From assembly GCA_937919015.1 (NCBI GenBank), contig CALFPN010000036.1, positions 1 through 22,004 on the forward strand: 22,004 nt of DNA. Direction: 5' to 3'. Source of the stretch: an uncultured Clostridia bacterium (GTDB taxonomy: Bacteria > Bacillota > Clostridia > Lachnospirales > Anaerotignaceae). Positions within the stretch are counted from its first letter, which is position 1, and every line of letters begins with the position of its first letter. Positions 12,562 to 20,484 of the stretch are shown here, piece by piece. The position numbers and the translations under genes were made by a program. Below the pieces are notes generated by a model that ran no database searches, had not been told where the DNA came from, and was given only the letters and a program-made list of their open reading frames with translations.

Positions 12562-13104
12562 TTATTTCTTACCGGTCTTACCAACTTTACGTCTGATGTG
12601 TTCGTCAGCGTATTTGATACCTTTCCCTTTGTAGGGTTCGGGAGGTCTTTTTGTTCTGATTTCGGCAGCGAACTGACCTACTTTTTCTTTATCAATACCT
12701 TTAACGATGATTTTGTTTGTACCTTCTACGATGGATTCGATACCTTCGGGATCTTCCATTTCTACGGGATGAGAGTAACCCAGTGTCAGTGTCAGTTTTT
12801 TACCGGATTTTGCTGCTCTGTAACCAACACCGTTGATTTCCAGTACTTTTTCATAACCCTGTGTAACACCAACGATCATGTTGAAAATCAGTGTTCTTGT
12901 CAGGCCGTGTAATGCTCTATTCTTTTTCAGATCGTTGGGTCTTGTAACTACGATCTGGCCGTCTTCCATTGCGATGTTCATGTCAGCGGATAATTTTCTT
13001 TCCAGTGTACCTTTGGGGCCTTTTACTGTCAGCAGATTGCCTTCGCCAATCTTAACTTCAACGCCAGCGGGTACCACTACGGGCAGTTTACCGATTCTGG
13101 ACAT
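12562..13104 (-). CDS. rplF: 50S ribosomal protein L6
   Basis: Large-subunit protein near the factor-binding site; two repeated domains. 180 residues: MSRIGKLPVVVPAGVEV, TVKGPKGTL, and the C-terminal GIDKEKVGQFAAEIR, RPPEPYKGKGIKYADE signature. ATG at 13104 is chosen with AGGAGGT 7 nt upstream; an upstream GTG at 13113 falls in the ribosome binding site. It is 40 bp after rpsH. Confidence 0.97.
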   Translation of the reverse strand: MSRIGKLPVVVPAGVEVKIGEGNLLTVKGPKGTLERKLSADMNIAMEDGQIVVTRPNDLKKNRALHGLTRTLIFNMIVGVTQGYEKVLEINGVGYRAAKSGKKLTLTLGYSHPVEMEDPEGIESIVEGTNKIIVKGIDKEKVGQFAAEIRTKRPPEPYKGKGIKYADEHIRRKVGKTGKK

Positions 13105-13144
13105 GGTCTGCACCTCCTAAATTTCTATCTATTCTTCGTCTCAA

Positions 13145-13546
13145 TTACCAGATGAAAGCGATTACTTCGCCGCCCAGACCAGCTTTTCTAGCTGCTTTGT
13201 CTGTCATCAGGCCTTTGTCTGTGGAAATGATTGCTGTACCCAGACCGCCCAGTACTTTAGGCAGTTCGTTGGAGCCAGCGAATACTCTCAGGCCAGGTTT
13301 GGAAATTCTTTTCAGACCTGTGATTACTTTTACGTTTTTATCTTCACCGTATTTCAGGGAAATACGCAGTGTGGATTTGATACCATCTTCGATTACTTCG
13401 TAACCTTTAACGTAACCTTCTGCTACCAGAATGTCAGCGATTGCTTTCTTCATTTTGGAAGAAGGAACATCTACTGTATCGTGTTTTGCAATGTTAGCGT
13501 TTCTGATTCTTGTCAGCATATCTGCGATAGGGTCGCTCATAGACAT
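13145..13546 (-). CDS. rpsH: 30S ribosomal protein S8
   Basis: Primary 16S rRNA-binding protein of the 30S central domain; in E. coli it also represses the spc operon (family knowledge). 133 residues: DPIADMLTRIRNAN, GLKRISKPGLRVFAG and the C-terminal ISTDKGLMTDKAARKAGLGG, VIAFIW, all standard. ATG at 13546 with AAAGGAGG 8 nt upstream is chosen over the Met two codons later. I found no clear S8-binding mimic near rplE. Confidence 0.97.
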   Translation of the reverse strand: MSMSDPIADMLTRIRNANIAKHDTVDVPSSKMKKAIADILVAEGYVKGYEVIEDGIKSTLRISLKYGEDKNVKVITGLKRISKPGLRVFAGSNELPKVLGGLGTAIISTDKGLMTDKAARKAGLGGEVIAFIW

Positions 13547-13565
13547 TGTGAATTCCTCCTTTCAA

Positions 13566-13751
13566 TTACCAGCTTGCTTTCTTTACGCCGGGAATCTGAC
13601 CTTTGTATGCCAGTTCACGGAAGCAAATACGGCAAATTCCATATTTTCTCAGTACAGAGTGGGGTCTGCCACATACTCTGCATCTTGTGTAAGCTCTTGT
13701 AGAGAATTTAGGTGCTCTCTGCTGCTTAACTTTCATAGATTTTTTAGCCAT
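13566..13751 (-). CDS. rpsN: 30S ribosomal protein S14, zinc-binding type Z
   Basis: Small-subunit head protein, short zinc-ribbon form of 61 residues (the zinc-free form is about 90-100). Cysteines 24, 27, 40 and 43 (CRVCGRP and CRICFRE) form the metal site; the end is PGVKKASW. This form is the one expected in the spc operon of Firmicutes and Actinobacteria. ATG at 13751 has AGGGAGG upstream; 13 bp after rplE. Confidence 0.97.
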   Translation of the reverse strand: MAKKSMKVKQQRAPKFSTRAYTRCRVCGRPHSVLRKYGICRICFRELAYKGQIPGVKKASW

Positions 13752-13764
13752 GTTTGTCCCTCCC

Positions 13765-14304
13765 TTATTTAGCGAATGGCATACCGAACAGTCTCAGCAG
13801 TTCTCTTGCTTCTTCATCTGTTTTTGCTGTTGTAACAAAAACGATGTCCATGCCTCTGATTTTGTCTACTTTATCGTATTCGATTTCAGGGAAGATCAGC
13901 TGTTCTTTGATACCCATTGTGTAGTTACCTCTGCCGTCAAAGCTGTTTGCTTTTACACCACGGAAGTCACGTACACGAGGCAGTGCGATGTTGATCAGTC
14001 TGTCTGTGAATTCGTACATCTTGTCGCCTCTCAGAGTAACTTTGCAGCCAATGTTCATACCTTCACGCAGTTTGAAGTTCGCGATGGATTTTTTAGCTTT
14101 TGTTACTACGGGTTTCTGACCAGCGATGATGCCCATGTCTCTTACTGCACCATCCAGAACTTTAGCGTTTTCTCTTGCTTCGCCTACGCCCATGTTGATG
14201 ATGATTTTTTCCAGCTTGGGTACAGCCAGTTTATTTGTATAAGAAAATTTCTTAGTCATTTCAGGAACGATCGTTGCTTCATAGAAGTCTCTTAATCTGC
14301 TCAT
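13765..14304 (-). CDS. rplE: 50S ribosomal protein L5
   Basis: 5S rRNA-binding protein in the central protuberance, touching P-site tRNA. 179 residues, typical. Recognised by KKFSYTNKLAVPKLEKIIINMGVGEA (in part), GQKPVVTKAKKSIA, FRLREGMNIG-like (here NFKLREGMNIG), RDFRGVKANSFDGRGNYTMGIKEQ and the C-terminal DIVFVTTAKTDEEARELL. ATG at 14304 follows a GGAGGC site. It lies between rplX and rpsN with short spacers. Confidence 0.97.
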   Translation of the reverse strand: MSRLRDFYEATIVPEMTKKFSYTNKLAVPKLEKIIINMGVGEARENAKVLDGAVRDMGIIAGQKPVVTKAKKSIANFKLREGMNIGCKVTLRGDKMYEFTDRLINIALPRVRDFRGVKANSFDGRGNYTMGIKEQLIFPEIEYDKVDKIRGMDIVFVTTAKTDEEARELLRLFGMPFAK

Positions 14305-14330
14305 TGTTTGCCTCCTTTCTAGAGTATTTA

Positions 14331-14642
14331 TCAGTCGATGATTTCGCCAGTTTTCTTAGCTACTCTTACTTTTTTGCCATCTTTGATCATTGCGCCCAGT
14401 CTTGTAGCCTTGCCGTTGTGCAGGTACATTACGTTGGAAGCGTCGATGAAGTTTTCTTTCTTGATGATGCCGCCCTGCTGGTTCTGTGCGTTGGGTTTTG
14501 TATGTTTGGAAACCATGTTTACGCCTTCAACCAGAACGCGACCGTTCTTTTTATCTACAGCAATGATTTTGCCTTCTTTGCCTTTATCTTTACCAGCGAT
14601 AACTACTACTTTATCACCAGTTTTCAGTTTCATATTAGCCAC
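14331..14642 (-). CDS. rplX: 50S ribosomal protein L24
   Basis: Assembly initiator of the large subunit, located at the tunnel exit. 103 residues with the KOW motif in LKTGDKVVVIAGKDKGKEGKI, followed by GVNMVSKHTKPNAQNQQGGI. The start is taken as GTG at 14642 (MANMKLKTG), 7 nt after AGGAGGT, matching the MATMKIKKG-type starts I recall from relatives. ATG at 14633, 5 nt after AGGTGG, is the alternative and would shorten it by three residues. Confidence 0.95.
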   Translation of the reverse strand: MANMKLKTGDKVVVIAGKDKGKEGKIIAVDKKNGRVLVEGVNMVSKHTKPNAQNQQGGIIKKENFIDASNVMYLHNGKATRLGAMIKDGKKVRVAKKTGEIID

Positions 14643-14657
14643 CTAACACACCTCCTA

Positions 14658-15026
14658 TTACAGTACTTCGGGAGCCAGAGACAGGATCTTCATGAACTGT
14701 TTTTCTCTCAGCTCTCTTGCAACGGGCCCAAAGATACGTGTACCTCTGGGGTTTTTGTCGTCTTTGATGATAACTGCTGCGTTATCGTCGAATTTGATGT
14801 AGCTACCGTCAGCTCTGCCTACGGGATGAACTGTTCTAACTACTACAGCTTTTACGACGTCACCTTTTTTTACAACGCCACCGGGTGTTGCGTCTTTAAC
14901 TGCTGCTACGATGATGTCGCCTACGCCTGCATATCTTCTTGTGGAACCACCCAGAACTCTGATGCACAGAAGTTCTTTTGCGCCACTGTTATCTGCTACT
15001 TTCAGTCTGGTTTCCTGCTGAACCAT
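14658..15026 (-). CDS. rplN: 50S ribosomal protein L14
   Basis: Highly conserved 23S rRNA-binding protein at the subunit interface. 122 residues exactly as in most bacteria: MVQQETRLKVADNSGAKEL, CIRVLGGSTRRYAGVGD, VRTVHPVGRADGSYIKFDDNA (partial), GTRIFGPVARELREK. ATG at 15026 has GAGGAGG upstream. It lies 25 bp after rpsQ and 15 bp before rplX. Confidence 0.98.
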   Translation of the reverse strand: MVQQETRLKVADNSGAKELLCIRVLGGSTRRYAGVGDIIVAAVKDATPGGVVKKGDVVKAVVVRTVHPVGRADGSYIKFDDNAAVIIKDDKNPRGTRIFGPVARELREKQFMKILSLAPEVL

Positions 15027-15051
15027 ATTTCGTCCTCCTCTCCAAAAAGGA

Positions 15052-15306
15052 TTATTTTGCTTTTTCGATGATGCTTACAAGTCTCCATCTCTTGTCTTTG
15101 GACAGAGGTCTTGTTTCCATAACTTTAACACGATCGCCGATACCGCATTCGTTGTTTTCGTCATGAGCTTTCAGTTTGTATGTTCTGTTAACGATTTTGC
15201 CATACAGAGGGTGTTTTACTTTATCTTCAACAGCAACAACGATTGTTTTGTCCATCTTGTCGCTAACTACTCTACCGATTCTAGTTTTACGAAGATTTCT
15301 TTCCAC
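15052..15306 (-). CDS. rpsQ: 30S ribosomal protein S17
   Basis: Primary 16S rRNA-binding OB-fold protein. 84 residues: RNLRKTRIGRVVSDKMDKT, VAVEDKVKHPLYGK, YKLKAHDENNECGIGD, ETRPLSKDKRWRLV, typical of S17. The start is GTG at 15306, 8 nt after AAAGGAGG; no ATG precedes the conserved region. Between rpmC and rplN. Confidence 0.97.
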   Translation of the reverse strand: MERNLRKTRIGRVVSDKMDKTIVVAVEDKVKHPLYGKIVNRTYKLKAHDENNECGIGDRVKVMETRPLSKDKRWRLVSIIEKAK

Positions 15307-15340
15307 GATGATTTCCTCCTTTCAACGAACGGAATATCTA

Positions 15341-15550
15341 TTATTTTGCTTCTCTTGCTTTCTGTGTGATGATTGTCTGAATTCTTGCGATGTTCTTACG
15401 AACTTCCTTGATTCTTGCTGTGTTGTCCAGCTGGTTTGTAGCGTTCTGGAATCTCAGGTTGAACAGCTCTTTTTTAGCGGAAACAAGGTCCTTCTGTAAT
15501 TCATCTGCAGACTTTGCCATCAATTCTTTTACATAACCTGTTGTTTTCAC
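15341..15550 (-). CDS. rpmC: 50S ribosomal protein L29
   Basis: Small helical protein at the tunnel exit, part of the docking site for trigger factor and SRP. 69 residues; ELMAKSADELQKDLVSAKKELFNLRFQ (seen in parts) and RIKEVRKNIARIQTI are diagnostic. The start is GTG at 15550, overlapping the rplP stop by 4 nt (GTGA), with AGGTGA 6 nt upstream inside rplP, so translation is likely coupled. Confidence 0.97.
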   Translation of the reverse strand: MKTTGYVKELMAKSADELQKDLVSAKKELFNLRFQNATNQLDNTARIKEVRKNIARIQTIITQKAREAK

Positions 15551-15984
15551 TGATGTTCACCTGCCATTTCTTCTGCTTCAGCCTTAGTTACGATTTTGCA
15601 CTTGATAGGCAGTTTGTGGATTGCCAGTCTCAGTGCTTCTCTTGCTTTTTCTTCTTCTACACCGCCGATTTCGAACATTACTCTACCGGGTTTTACTACT
15701 GCTACCCAGTATTCAGGAGCACCTTTACCGGAACCCATACGAGTACCGATAGGTTTAGCGGATACGGGTTTGTCGGGGAATACTTTGATCCAAACGTCAC
15801 CACCACGTTTGATGTGTCTTGTCATAGCAACACGTGCTGCTTCGATCTGGTTGGATGTGATCCATGTAGGTTCCATCGCCATGATACCGTATTCACCGTA
15901 AGTTACTTTGTTGCCTCTATATGCACGGCCTCTCATTTTGCCTCTCTGCTGTTTACGATGTTTTACTCTTTTAGGCATTAACAT
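15547..15984 (-). CDS. rplP: 50S ribosomal protein L16
   Basis: Binds 23S rRNA near the A site and the peptidyl-transferase region. 145 residues: MLMPKRVKHRKQQRGKM, GEYGIMAMEPTWITSNQIEAAR (partial), MTRHIKRGGDVWIKVFPDKPV, RMGSGKGAPEYWVAVVKPGR. ATG at 15984 (MLMPKRV) matches the usual family N-terminus; a GGAGG site lies 12 nt upstream, which is a slightly long spacing. It overlaps rpmC by 4 nt. Confidence 0.97.
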   Translation of the reverse strand: MLMPKRVKHRKQQRGKMRGRAYRGNKVTYGEYGIMAMEPTWITSNQIEAARVAMTRHIKRGGDVWIKVFPDKPVSAKPIGTRMGSGKGAPEYWVAVVKPGRVMFEIGGVEEEKAREALRLAIHKLPIKCKIVTKAEAEEMAGEHQ

Positions 15985-16001
15985 GATACTCTAGCGCCTC
16001 C

Positions 16002-16646
16002 TTACTTCTTAACGTTTTTTACAGGAAGTACTTCGCCTTTGTAGATCCAAACTTTTACGCCCAGTTTGCCGTATGTTGTATCTGCTTCAGCAAAGCCATA
16101 GTCGATGTCTGCACGCAGTGTCTGCAGGGGGATTGTACCTTCGTGGTAGGATTCGCCACGAGCGATATCTGCGCCGCCCAGACGACCGCTTACCATTGTT
16201 TTGATACCTTTTGCACCGAATTTCATTGTTCTGCCCATAGCCTGTTTCATCGCACGACGGAATGTCACACGGTTTTCCAGCTGCAGAGCGATGTTTTCAG
16301 CTACCAGCTGAGCATCCAGTTCAGGTCTTTTGATTTCTTCGATGTTAACAGCTACTTTGCCAGCTGTCATTTTCTGCAGTTCAGCTTTCAGTTCTTCGAT
16401 TGCTGCACCGTTTTTACCGATAACGATACCGGGTTTTGCTGTATGAACATTAACTTTTACTCTGCCAGCTGTTCTTTCGATTGTGATCTTGGAAACGCCT
16501 GCAGCGTACAGTTTGTTTTTGATGAATTTTCTGATTTTTACGTCTTCAACCAGGTTATCAGCAAAGTCTTTTTCTGCATACCATTTTGCATCCCAATCTT
16601 TGATGATACCTACTCTTAAACCGTGGGGATTTACTTTCTGACCCAT
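16002..16646 (-). CDS. rpsC: 30S ribosomal protein S3
   Basis: Head protein forming part of the mRNA entry tunnel and helicase activity. 214 residues. N-terminus MGQKVNPHGLRVGIIKDWDA; KH domain about 38-106 with the GxxG loop in GIVIGKNGAAIEELK; C-terminal domain with GAKGIKTMVSGRLGGADIAR and GVKVWIYKGEVLP. ATG at 16646 has AGGAGG upstream. It lies 15 bp after rplV. Confidence 0.97.
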   Translation of the reverse strand: MGQKVNPHGLRVGIIKDWDAKWYAEKDFADNLVEDVKIRKFIKNKLYAAGVSKITIERTAGRVKVNVHTAKPGIVIGKNGAAIEELKAELQKMTAGKVAVNIEEIKRPELDAQLVAENIALQLENRVTFRRAMKQAMGRTMKFGAKGIKTMVSGRLGGADIARGESYHEGTIPLQTLRADIDYGFAEADTTYGKLGVKVWIYKGEVLPVKNVKK

Positions 16647-16661
16647 TTTCAGTACCTCCTA

Positions 16662-17051
16662 TTATCTTTCATTCAGAATGATGGAAATATGGCAGCTTCT
16701 TTTCAGGATGCGATATGCTCTGCCCTGTGCTCTGGGACGAATTCTTTTCATTGTAGGGCCCTGATCAGCACTTACTTCTTCCACGTACAGTTTGCTTACG
16801 TCCATACCCAGATTGTTTTCTGCGTTTGCTACAGCGGATTTCAGTACTTTACCGATGATTTCTGCTGCCAGTCTGGGGCTATAGTTCAACATAGCTGCTG
16901 CTGTTGCAACGTCTTTCCCTTTGATCTGATCCAGAACGATTTTCGCCTTGGGAGCAGGGATACCTACGTATTTAGCAGTAGCATGAGGTCTTTTTTCCTG
17001 TGTTGCAATGTTTCTTTCTTTTTTAATTTGGCTTCTATGACCTTTTGCCAT
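16662..17051 (-). CDS. rplV: 50S ribosomal protein L22
   Basis: Its extended loop lines the nascent peptide tunnel at the constriction. 129 residues with an N-terminal extension (MAKGHRSQIKKERNIATQEK) before the conserved ATAKYVGIPAPKAKIVLDQIKG; the loop region shows RIRPRAQGRAYRILKR, where macrolide-resistance changes are known in other species. The C-terminal tail HISIILNER is normal. ATG at 17051 follows AAAGGAGG. Confidence 0.97.
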   Translation of the reverse strand: MAKGHRSQIKKERNIATQEKRPHATAKYVGIPAPKAKIVLDQIKGKDVATAAAMLNYSPRLAAEIIGKVLKSAVANAENNLGMDVSKLYVEEVSADQGPTMKRIRPRAQGRAYRILKRSCHISIILNER

Positions 17052-17080
17052 GAACGAAACCTCCTTTCGTTATCAGATAA

Positions 17081-17365
17081 TTAGCGAACTCTAGATTTCT
17101 TTTCTGCGTCTTTGCCGTGACCTCTGTAAGATCTTGTCAGAGCAAATTCGCCCAGTTTGTGGCCTACCATGTCTTCTGTGATATATACAGGCACGTGTTT
17201 TCTGCCGTCATAAACTGCGATTGTGTGACCGATCATGTCGGGGTAGATTGTAGAACGACGAGACCATGTTTTGATTACGTTCTTTTCGCCTGCTGCGTTC
17301 ATAGCATCGATCTTCTTCAGCAGATGATCGTCAGCGAAAGGTCCTTTTTTCAAAGATCTGCTCAT
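17081..17365 (-). CDS. rpsS: 30S ribosomal protein S19
   Basis: Head protein that forms a heterodimer with S13 and contacts tRNA. 94 residues: MSRSLKKGPFADDHLLKKI, IKTWSRRSTIYPDMIGHTIAVYDGRKH (partial), VYITEDMVGHKLGEFALTR, all standard. ATG at 17365 has AAGGAGG upstream; a 10-bp hairpin lies in the 61-bp spacer from rplB. Confidence 0.98.
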   Translation of the reverse strand: MSRSLKKGPFADDHLLKKIDAMNAAGEKNVIKTWSRRSTIYPDMIGHTIAVYDGRKHVPVYITEDMVGHKLGEFALTRSYRGHGKDAEKKSRVR

Positions 17366-17392
17366 TGATGAATCCTCCTTGTGTTATCTATC

Positions 17393-17416
17393 TGTGCCTA
17401 AGCTGCCTCAGGCACA
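17393..17416 (-). other. Intercistronic hairpin between rplB and rpsS
   Basis: TGTGCCT (17393-17399) pairs with AGGCACA (17410-17416), and the minus-strand RNA can extend it by three more pairs (one G-U) to a 10-bp stem with loop GCAG. No U-tract follows before the rpsS ribosome binding site. Possibly a processing or stability element. Confidence 0.55.
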
Positions 17417-17426
17417 TTCCAATCTA

Positions 17427-18257
17427 TTAGCCGTTTCTGCGGCGAACGATGTATTTGTTGGAAGCTTTGTGTTTGTTTCTTGTTTTGTAACCCAGTGCAG
17501 GTTTGCCCCAAGGTGTCATAGGTGCGGGACGACCGATAGGTGCTCTACCTTCACCACCACCGTGAGGGTGATCGTTAGGGTTCATTACGGAACCTCTTAC
17601 TGTAGGTCTGATACCCATGTGACGTTTTCTACCAGCTTTACCGATGTGGATCAGTTCGTGATCTGTGTTACCGATCTGACCGATTGTTGCACGGCATTCG
17701 ATAGGCAGCAGTCTCATTTCGCCGGAAGGCAGTTTTACTGTAGCGTATTTGCCTTCTTTCGCCATCAGCTGACCTACGTTACCAGCGGAACGAACCAGCT
17801 GGCCGCCTTTGCCGGGTTTCATTTCAATGTTGTGGATGGAAGCACCAACGGGGATTTTGCTCATAGGCAGTGTGTTACCCAGTTTCACTTCTGCTTCGGG
17901 ACCATTCATCAGCTGATCGCCAACCTGCAGACCTGCGGGTGCCAGGATGTAGGATTTCTGACCGTCAGCGTATACGATCAGAGCGATGTTTGCTGTTCTG
18001 TTGGGATCGTATTCGATCGCTTTTACTGTTGCGGGGATACCGTCTTTGTTACGTTTGAAGTCAACCAGTCTGTATTTGATTTTGCCGCCGCCGCCGTGGT
18101 GACGAACAGTGATTTTACCCTGGTTATTTCTGCCGGAAGTTTTTCTCAGGTGTACTACCAGAGATTTTTCGGGCGTGGATTTTGTGATTTCATCGAATGC
18201 GGACACTGTCATGTGTCTTCTGGATGGTGTATAAGGTTTATATCTTTTGATTGCCAT
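17427..18257 (-). CDS. rplB: 50S ribosomal protein L2
   Basis: One of the most conserved large-subunit proteins, needed for subunit association and peptidyl-transferase activity. 276 residues: MAIKRYKPYTPSRRHMTV, GRNNQGKITVRHHGGGGK, GDKSYILAPAGL-like (here GQKSYILAPAGL), and the C-terminal NPNDHPHGGGEGRAPIGRP and PWGKPALGYKTR, which holds the conserved catalytic-vicinity histidine. ATG at 18257 follows AAAGGAG. A small hairpin lies in the 85-bp spacer from rplW. Confidence 0.98.
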   Translation of the reverse strand: MAIKRYKPYTPSRRHMTVSAFDEITKSTPEKSLVVHLRKTSGRNNQGKITVRHHGGGGKIKYRLVDFKRNKDGIPATVKAIEYDPNRTANIALIVYADGQKSYILAPAGLQVGDQLMNGPEAEVKLGNTLPMSKIPVGASIHNIEMKPGKGGQLVRSAGNVGQLMAKEGKYATVKLPSGEMRLLPIECRATIGQIGNTDHELIHIGKAGRKRHMGIRPTVRGSVMNPNDHPHGGGEGRAPIGRPAPMTPWGKPALGYKTRNKHKASNKYIVRRRNG

Positions 18258-18292
18258 CTCTTGTTTCCACTCCTTTCGGATTTATATCGTCT

Positions 18293-18306
18293 ACACGTTT
18301 CCGTGT
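18293..18306 (-). other. GAAA-tetraloop hairpin between rplW and rplB
   Basis: On the minus strand ACACG-GAAA-CGTGT forms a 5-bp stem capped by a GNRA tetraloop, about 35 nt before the rplB start. Small, but the loop type is a common protein or RNA docking motif. Confidence 0.4.
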
Positions 18307-18342
18307 GTTTTGCAATGTTTCTGAATTTCCTTCAAGTGCAAA

Positions 18343-18642
18343 TTACATGCCCATGAAGATTTCGATGTCTTTGCTGTCAGCTGTCAGTTTCACAACTGCT
18401 TTTTTGAATTTTTTTGTTTTGCCGAAGAACATACCTCTTCTTTTGGGTTTGCCATCGTAGTTCATTGTGTTAACGGAAGCTACTTTTGCGCCTTCGAACA
18501 TTTTTTCAACAGCATCTTTGATCTGAGCTTTTGTTGCTTCAGGGTGTACGATGAAAGTATATTTCTTTTCATCCAGTACAGACATACTGTTTTCTGTGAT
18601 TACGGGTCTTTCGATTACGTCGTAAAATTTCAGATCAGCCAT
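18343..18642 (-). CDS. rplW: 50S ribosomal protein L23
   Basis: Tunnel-exit protein and main docking site for trigger factor and SRP. 99 residues: FYDVIERPVITENSM, YTFIVHPEATKAQIKDAVEKMF (partial), VNTMNYDGKPKRRGMFFGKT. ATG at 18642 shares its last base with the rplD stop (TAATG), with AGGAGGT about 11 nt upstream, so translation is coupled to rplD. Confidence 0.97.
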   Translation of the reverse strand: MADLKFYDVIERPVITENSMSVLDEKKYTFIVHPEATKAQIKDAVEKMFEGAKVASVNTMNYDGKPKRRGMFFGKTKKFKKAVVKLTADSKDIEIFMGM

Positions 18643-19262
18643 TATGCGTACACCTCCTGGATTTTTTCTACTGCTTCTTTTGTTACAACCAGTGTGTTGT
18701 ATTTCAGCAGATCGTAAACGTTGATTGTGCTTACGGAAGCTGTCTTAACTTCGGGAATGTTTCTAGCGGACAGGATAACGTTTTCGTTGGAACCGTCCAT
18801 AACGATCAGTGCGTTGCCGCATTTGATGTTTTCCAGAACTTTTACCATTTCTTTTGTCTTAACTTCAGCCAGTGTCAGTTCGTCCAGAACGATGATTTTG
18901 CCTTCAGCAACTTTTGTGGACAGTGCAGACTGCAGTGCCAGTCTTTTCACTTTCTTGTTCAGTTTGAAGGAGTAATCTCTGGGCTTGGGAGCGAATACTA
19001 CGCCACCGCCAACCCACTGAGGAGAACGGATGGAGCCCTGTCTTGCTCTGCCTGTACCTTTCTGTCTGTAAGGTTTTCTACCACCGCCACGAACTTCAGC
19101 GCGTGTTTTTGTGCTCTGTGTGCCCTGTCTCTGGTTTGCCAGATACTGTACTACAGCCAGGTGCATCACATGTTCATTTGCTTCAATACCGAAAATAGCG
19201 TCGTTCAGCTCAATTGTGCCTACCTGAGCGCCTGTCATATTTAATACTGCAACATTTGCCAT
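18642..19262 (-). CDS. rplD: 50S ribosomal protein L4
   Basis: Tunnel-wall protein; in E. coli it also autoregulates the S10 operon. 206 residues: the extended loop with RAEVRGGGRKPYRQKGTGRARQGSIRSPQWVGGG (seen in pieces) reaches into the tunnel, and the C-terminal domain has KMVKVLENIKCGNALIVMD-like text. ATG at 19262 follows AAAGGAGG. It overlaps rplW by one base. Whether it regulates this operon through the leader upstream of rpsJ is unknown. Confidence 0.97.
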   Translation of the reverse strand: MANVAVLNMTGAQVGTIELNDAIFGIEANEHVMHLAVVQYLANQRQGTQSTKTRAEVRGGGRKPYRQKGTGRARQGSIRSPQWVGGGVVFAPKPRDYSFKLNKKVKRLALQSALSTKVAEGKIIVLDELTLAEVKTKEMVKVLENIKCGNALIVMDGSNENVILSARNIPEVKTASVSTINVYDLLKYNTLVVTKEAVEKIQEVYA

Positions 19263-19289
19263 GTTAGTTTCCTCCTTTCGTAAAGTTTA

Positions 19290-19919
19290 TCAAGCCTTTA
19301 CGCTGTCTTTGATTACCAGAATGGAACCTTTTGTGCCGGGAACTGCGCCCTTGATCAGCAGCAGGTTCTTTTCTGCATCTGCGCGTACAATTTCAAGATT
19401 CTGGATAGTTACATTTGCGCTACCCATGTGACCAGGCATTCTTTTGCCTTTTTTAACACGGCTGGGGAAAGCGGAAGAACCCATGGAACCTACAACTCTG
19501 TGAGATTTGGAACCGTGACCCATAGGACCTCTGGATGCATTGTATCTCTTAATTGTACTCTGGAAACCTTTACCTTTGGAAACGCCGCTAGCGTCTACTT
19601 TGTCGCCTGCTGCGAATACATCAGCTTTGATTTCTGCGCCAACTTCGTAGTTAGCTGCATCTTCCAGTCTGAATTCTTTTACATATTTTTTAGCAGCTAC
19701 GCCTGCTTTTGTGAAATGACCCTTCATAGGTTTTGTCACTTTGTTTTCTTTTGCATCAGCAAAACCAACCTGGATTGCTTCGTAGCCATCGTTTTCCAGT
19801 GTTTTCTTCTGAATTACAACGCAGGGGCCTGCTTCCAGAACTGTTACAGGTACCAGCGCACCGTTTTCAGTGAAAACCTGTGTCATACCGATTTTCTTAG
19901 CGATGATCGCCTTTTTCAT
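19290..19919 (-). CDS. rplC: 50S ribosomal protein L3
   Basis: Assembly-initiator protein with an extension toward the peptidyl-transferase centre. 209 residues: MKKAIIAKKIGMTQVF, VDASGVSKGKGFQSTIKRYN, GPMGHGSKSHRVVGSMG, RVKKGKRMPGHMG, all diagnostic. ATG at 19919 follows AGGAGGT. A long 215-bp spacer separates it from rpsJ, larger than in most relatives. Confidence 0.98.
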   Translation of the reverse strand: MKKAIIAKKIGMTQVFTENGALVPVTVLEAGPCVVIQKKTLENDGYEAIQVGFADAKENKVTKPMKGHFTKAGVAAKKYVKEFRLEDAANYEVGAEIKADVFAAGDKVDASGVSKGKGFQSTIKRYNASRGPMGHGSKSHRVVGSMGSSAFPSRVKKGKRMPGHMGSANVTIQNLEIVRADAEKNLLLIKGAVPGTKGSILVIKDSVKA

Positions 19920-19969
19920 TTCGTTGCACCTCCTAATTTTCTACAGCGGATTGCCGTCCACCCTCACCA

Positions 19970-19982
19970 CCGAAGGCTTCGG
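19970..19982 (-). other. Small hairpin in the rpsJ-rplC spacer
   Basis: CCGAA (19970-19974) and TTCGG (19978-19982) form a 5-bp stem about 50 nt before the rplC start. The rest of the 215-bp spacer is A/T-rich. I found no convincing promoter pair or terminator in it. Confidence 0.35.
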
Positions 19983-20134
19983 GTAATCATTCTAGTCATA
20001 TAAGAGTTGTAACTTTCATTTCTGTGTTACGTTTTTATCTTATATAAACCAGTTTTTTGGATGTTTTTCTTTGTTTGTTTTTAAAGTCAAAAAATAATCT
20101 TTTTGGTTCGTTGCTGCGTGGGTAACCGTTCCGA

Positions 20135-20449
20135 TTATTTCATTACTTTCAGTGTAATGTCTACGCCTGCGGGCAGATCCAGACGGCTCAGAGCGTCTGC
20201 TGTCTTAGGTGTAGGGCTCAGAATATCGATCAGTCTCTTGTGTGTTCTCATTTCGAACTGTTCACGAGAGTCTTTGTATTTATGCACCGCTCTGATGATT
20301 GTTACAACTTCCTTCTTTGTGGGAAGAGGGATAGGGCCGCTGATCTGTGCACCTGTTTTCTTTGCTGTTTCAATGATCTGCGCTGCAGACTGGTCGATCA
20401 GTTTGTGATCGTAAGCTTTGAGACTGATTCTGATTTTGGGATTAGCCAT
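20135..20449 (-). CDS. rpsJ: 30S ribosomal protein S10
   Basis: Head protein of the 30S subunit that also acts as NusE in antitermination complexes. 104 residues: IRISLKAYDHKLIDQSA, TGAQISGPIPLPTKKEV, SREQFEMRTHKRLIDI, LPAGVDITLKV. First gene of the operon; ATG at 20449 follows AAAAGGAGGGG with an 8-nt spacer. It is preceded by a structured leader of about 250 nt and a strong promoter. Confidence 0.98.
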   Translation of the reverse strand: MANPKIRISLKAYDHKLIDQSAAQIIETAKKTGAQISGPIPLPTKKEVVTIIRAVHKYKDSREQFEMRTHKRLIDILSPTPKTADALSRLDLPAGVDITLKVMK

Positions 20450-20484
20450 AAAAAAAGTCCCCTCCTTTTCGTACTATTTGACTT

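Noticed and set aside
17379..18356. Plus-strand open frame of 325 codons
   Set aside because: Antisense to rplB and its spacers, same shadow composition.
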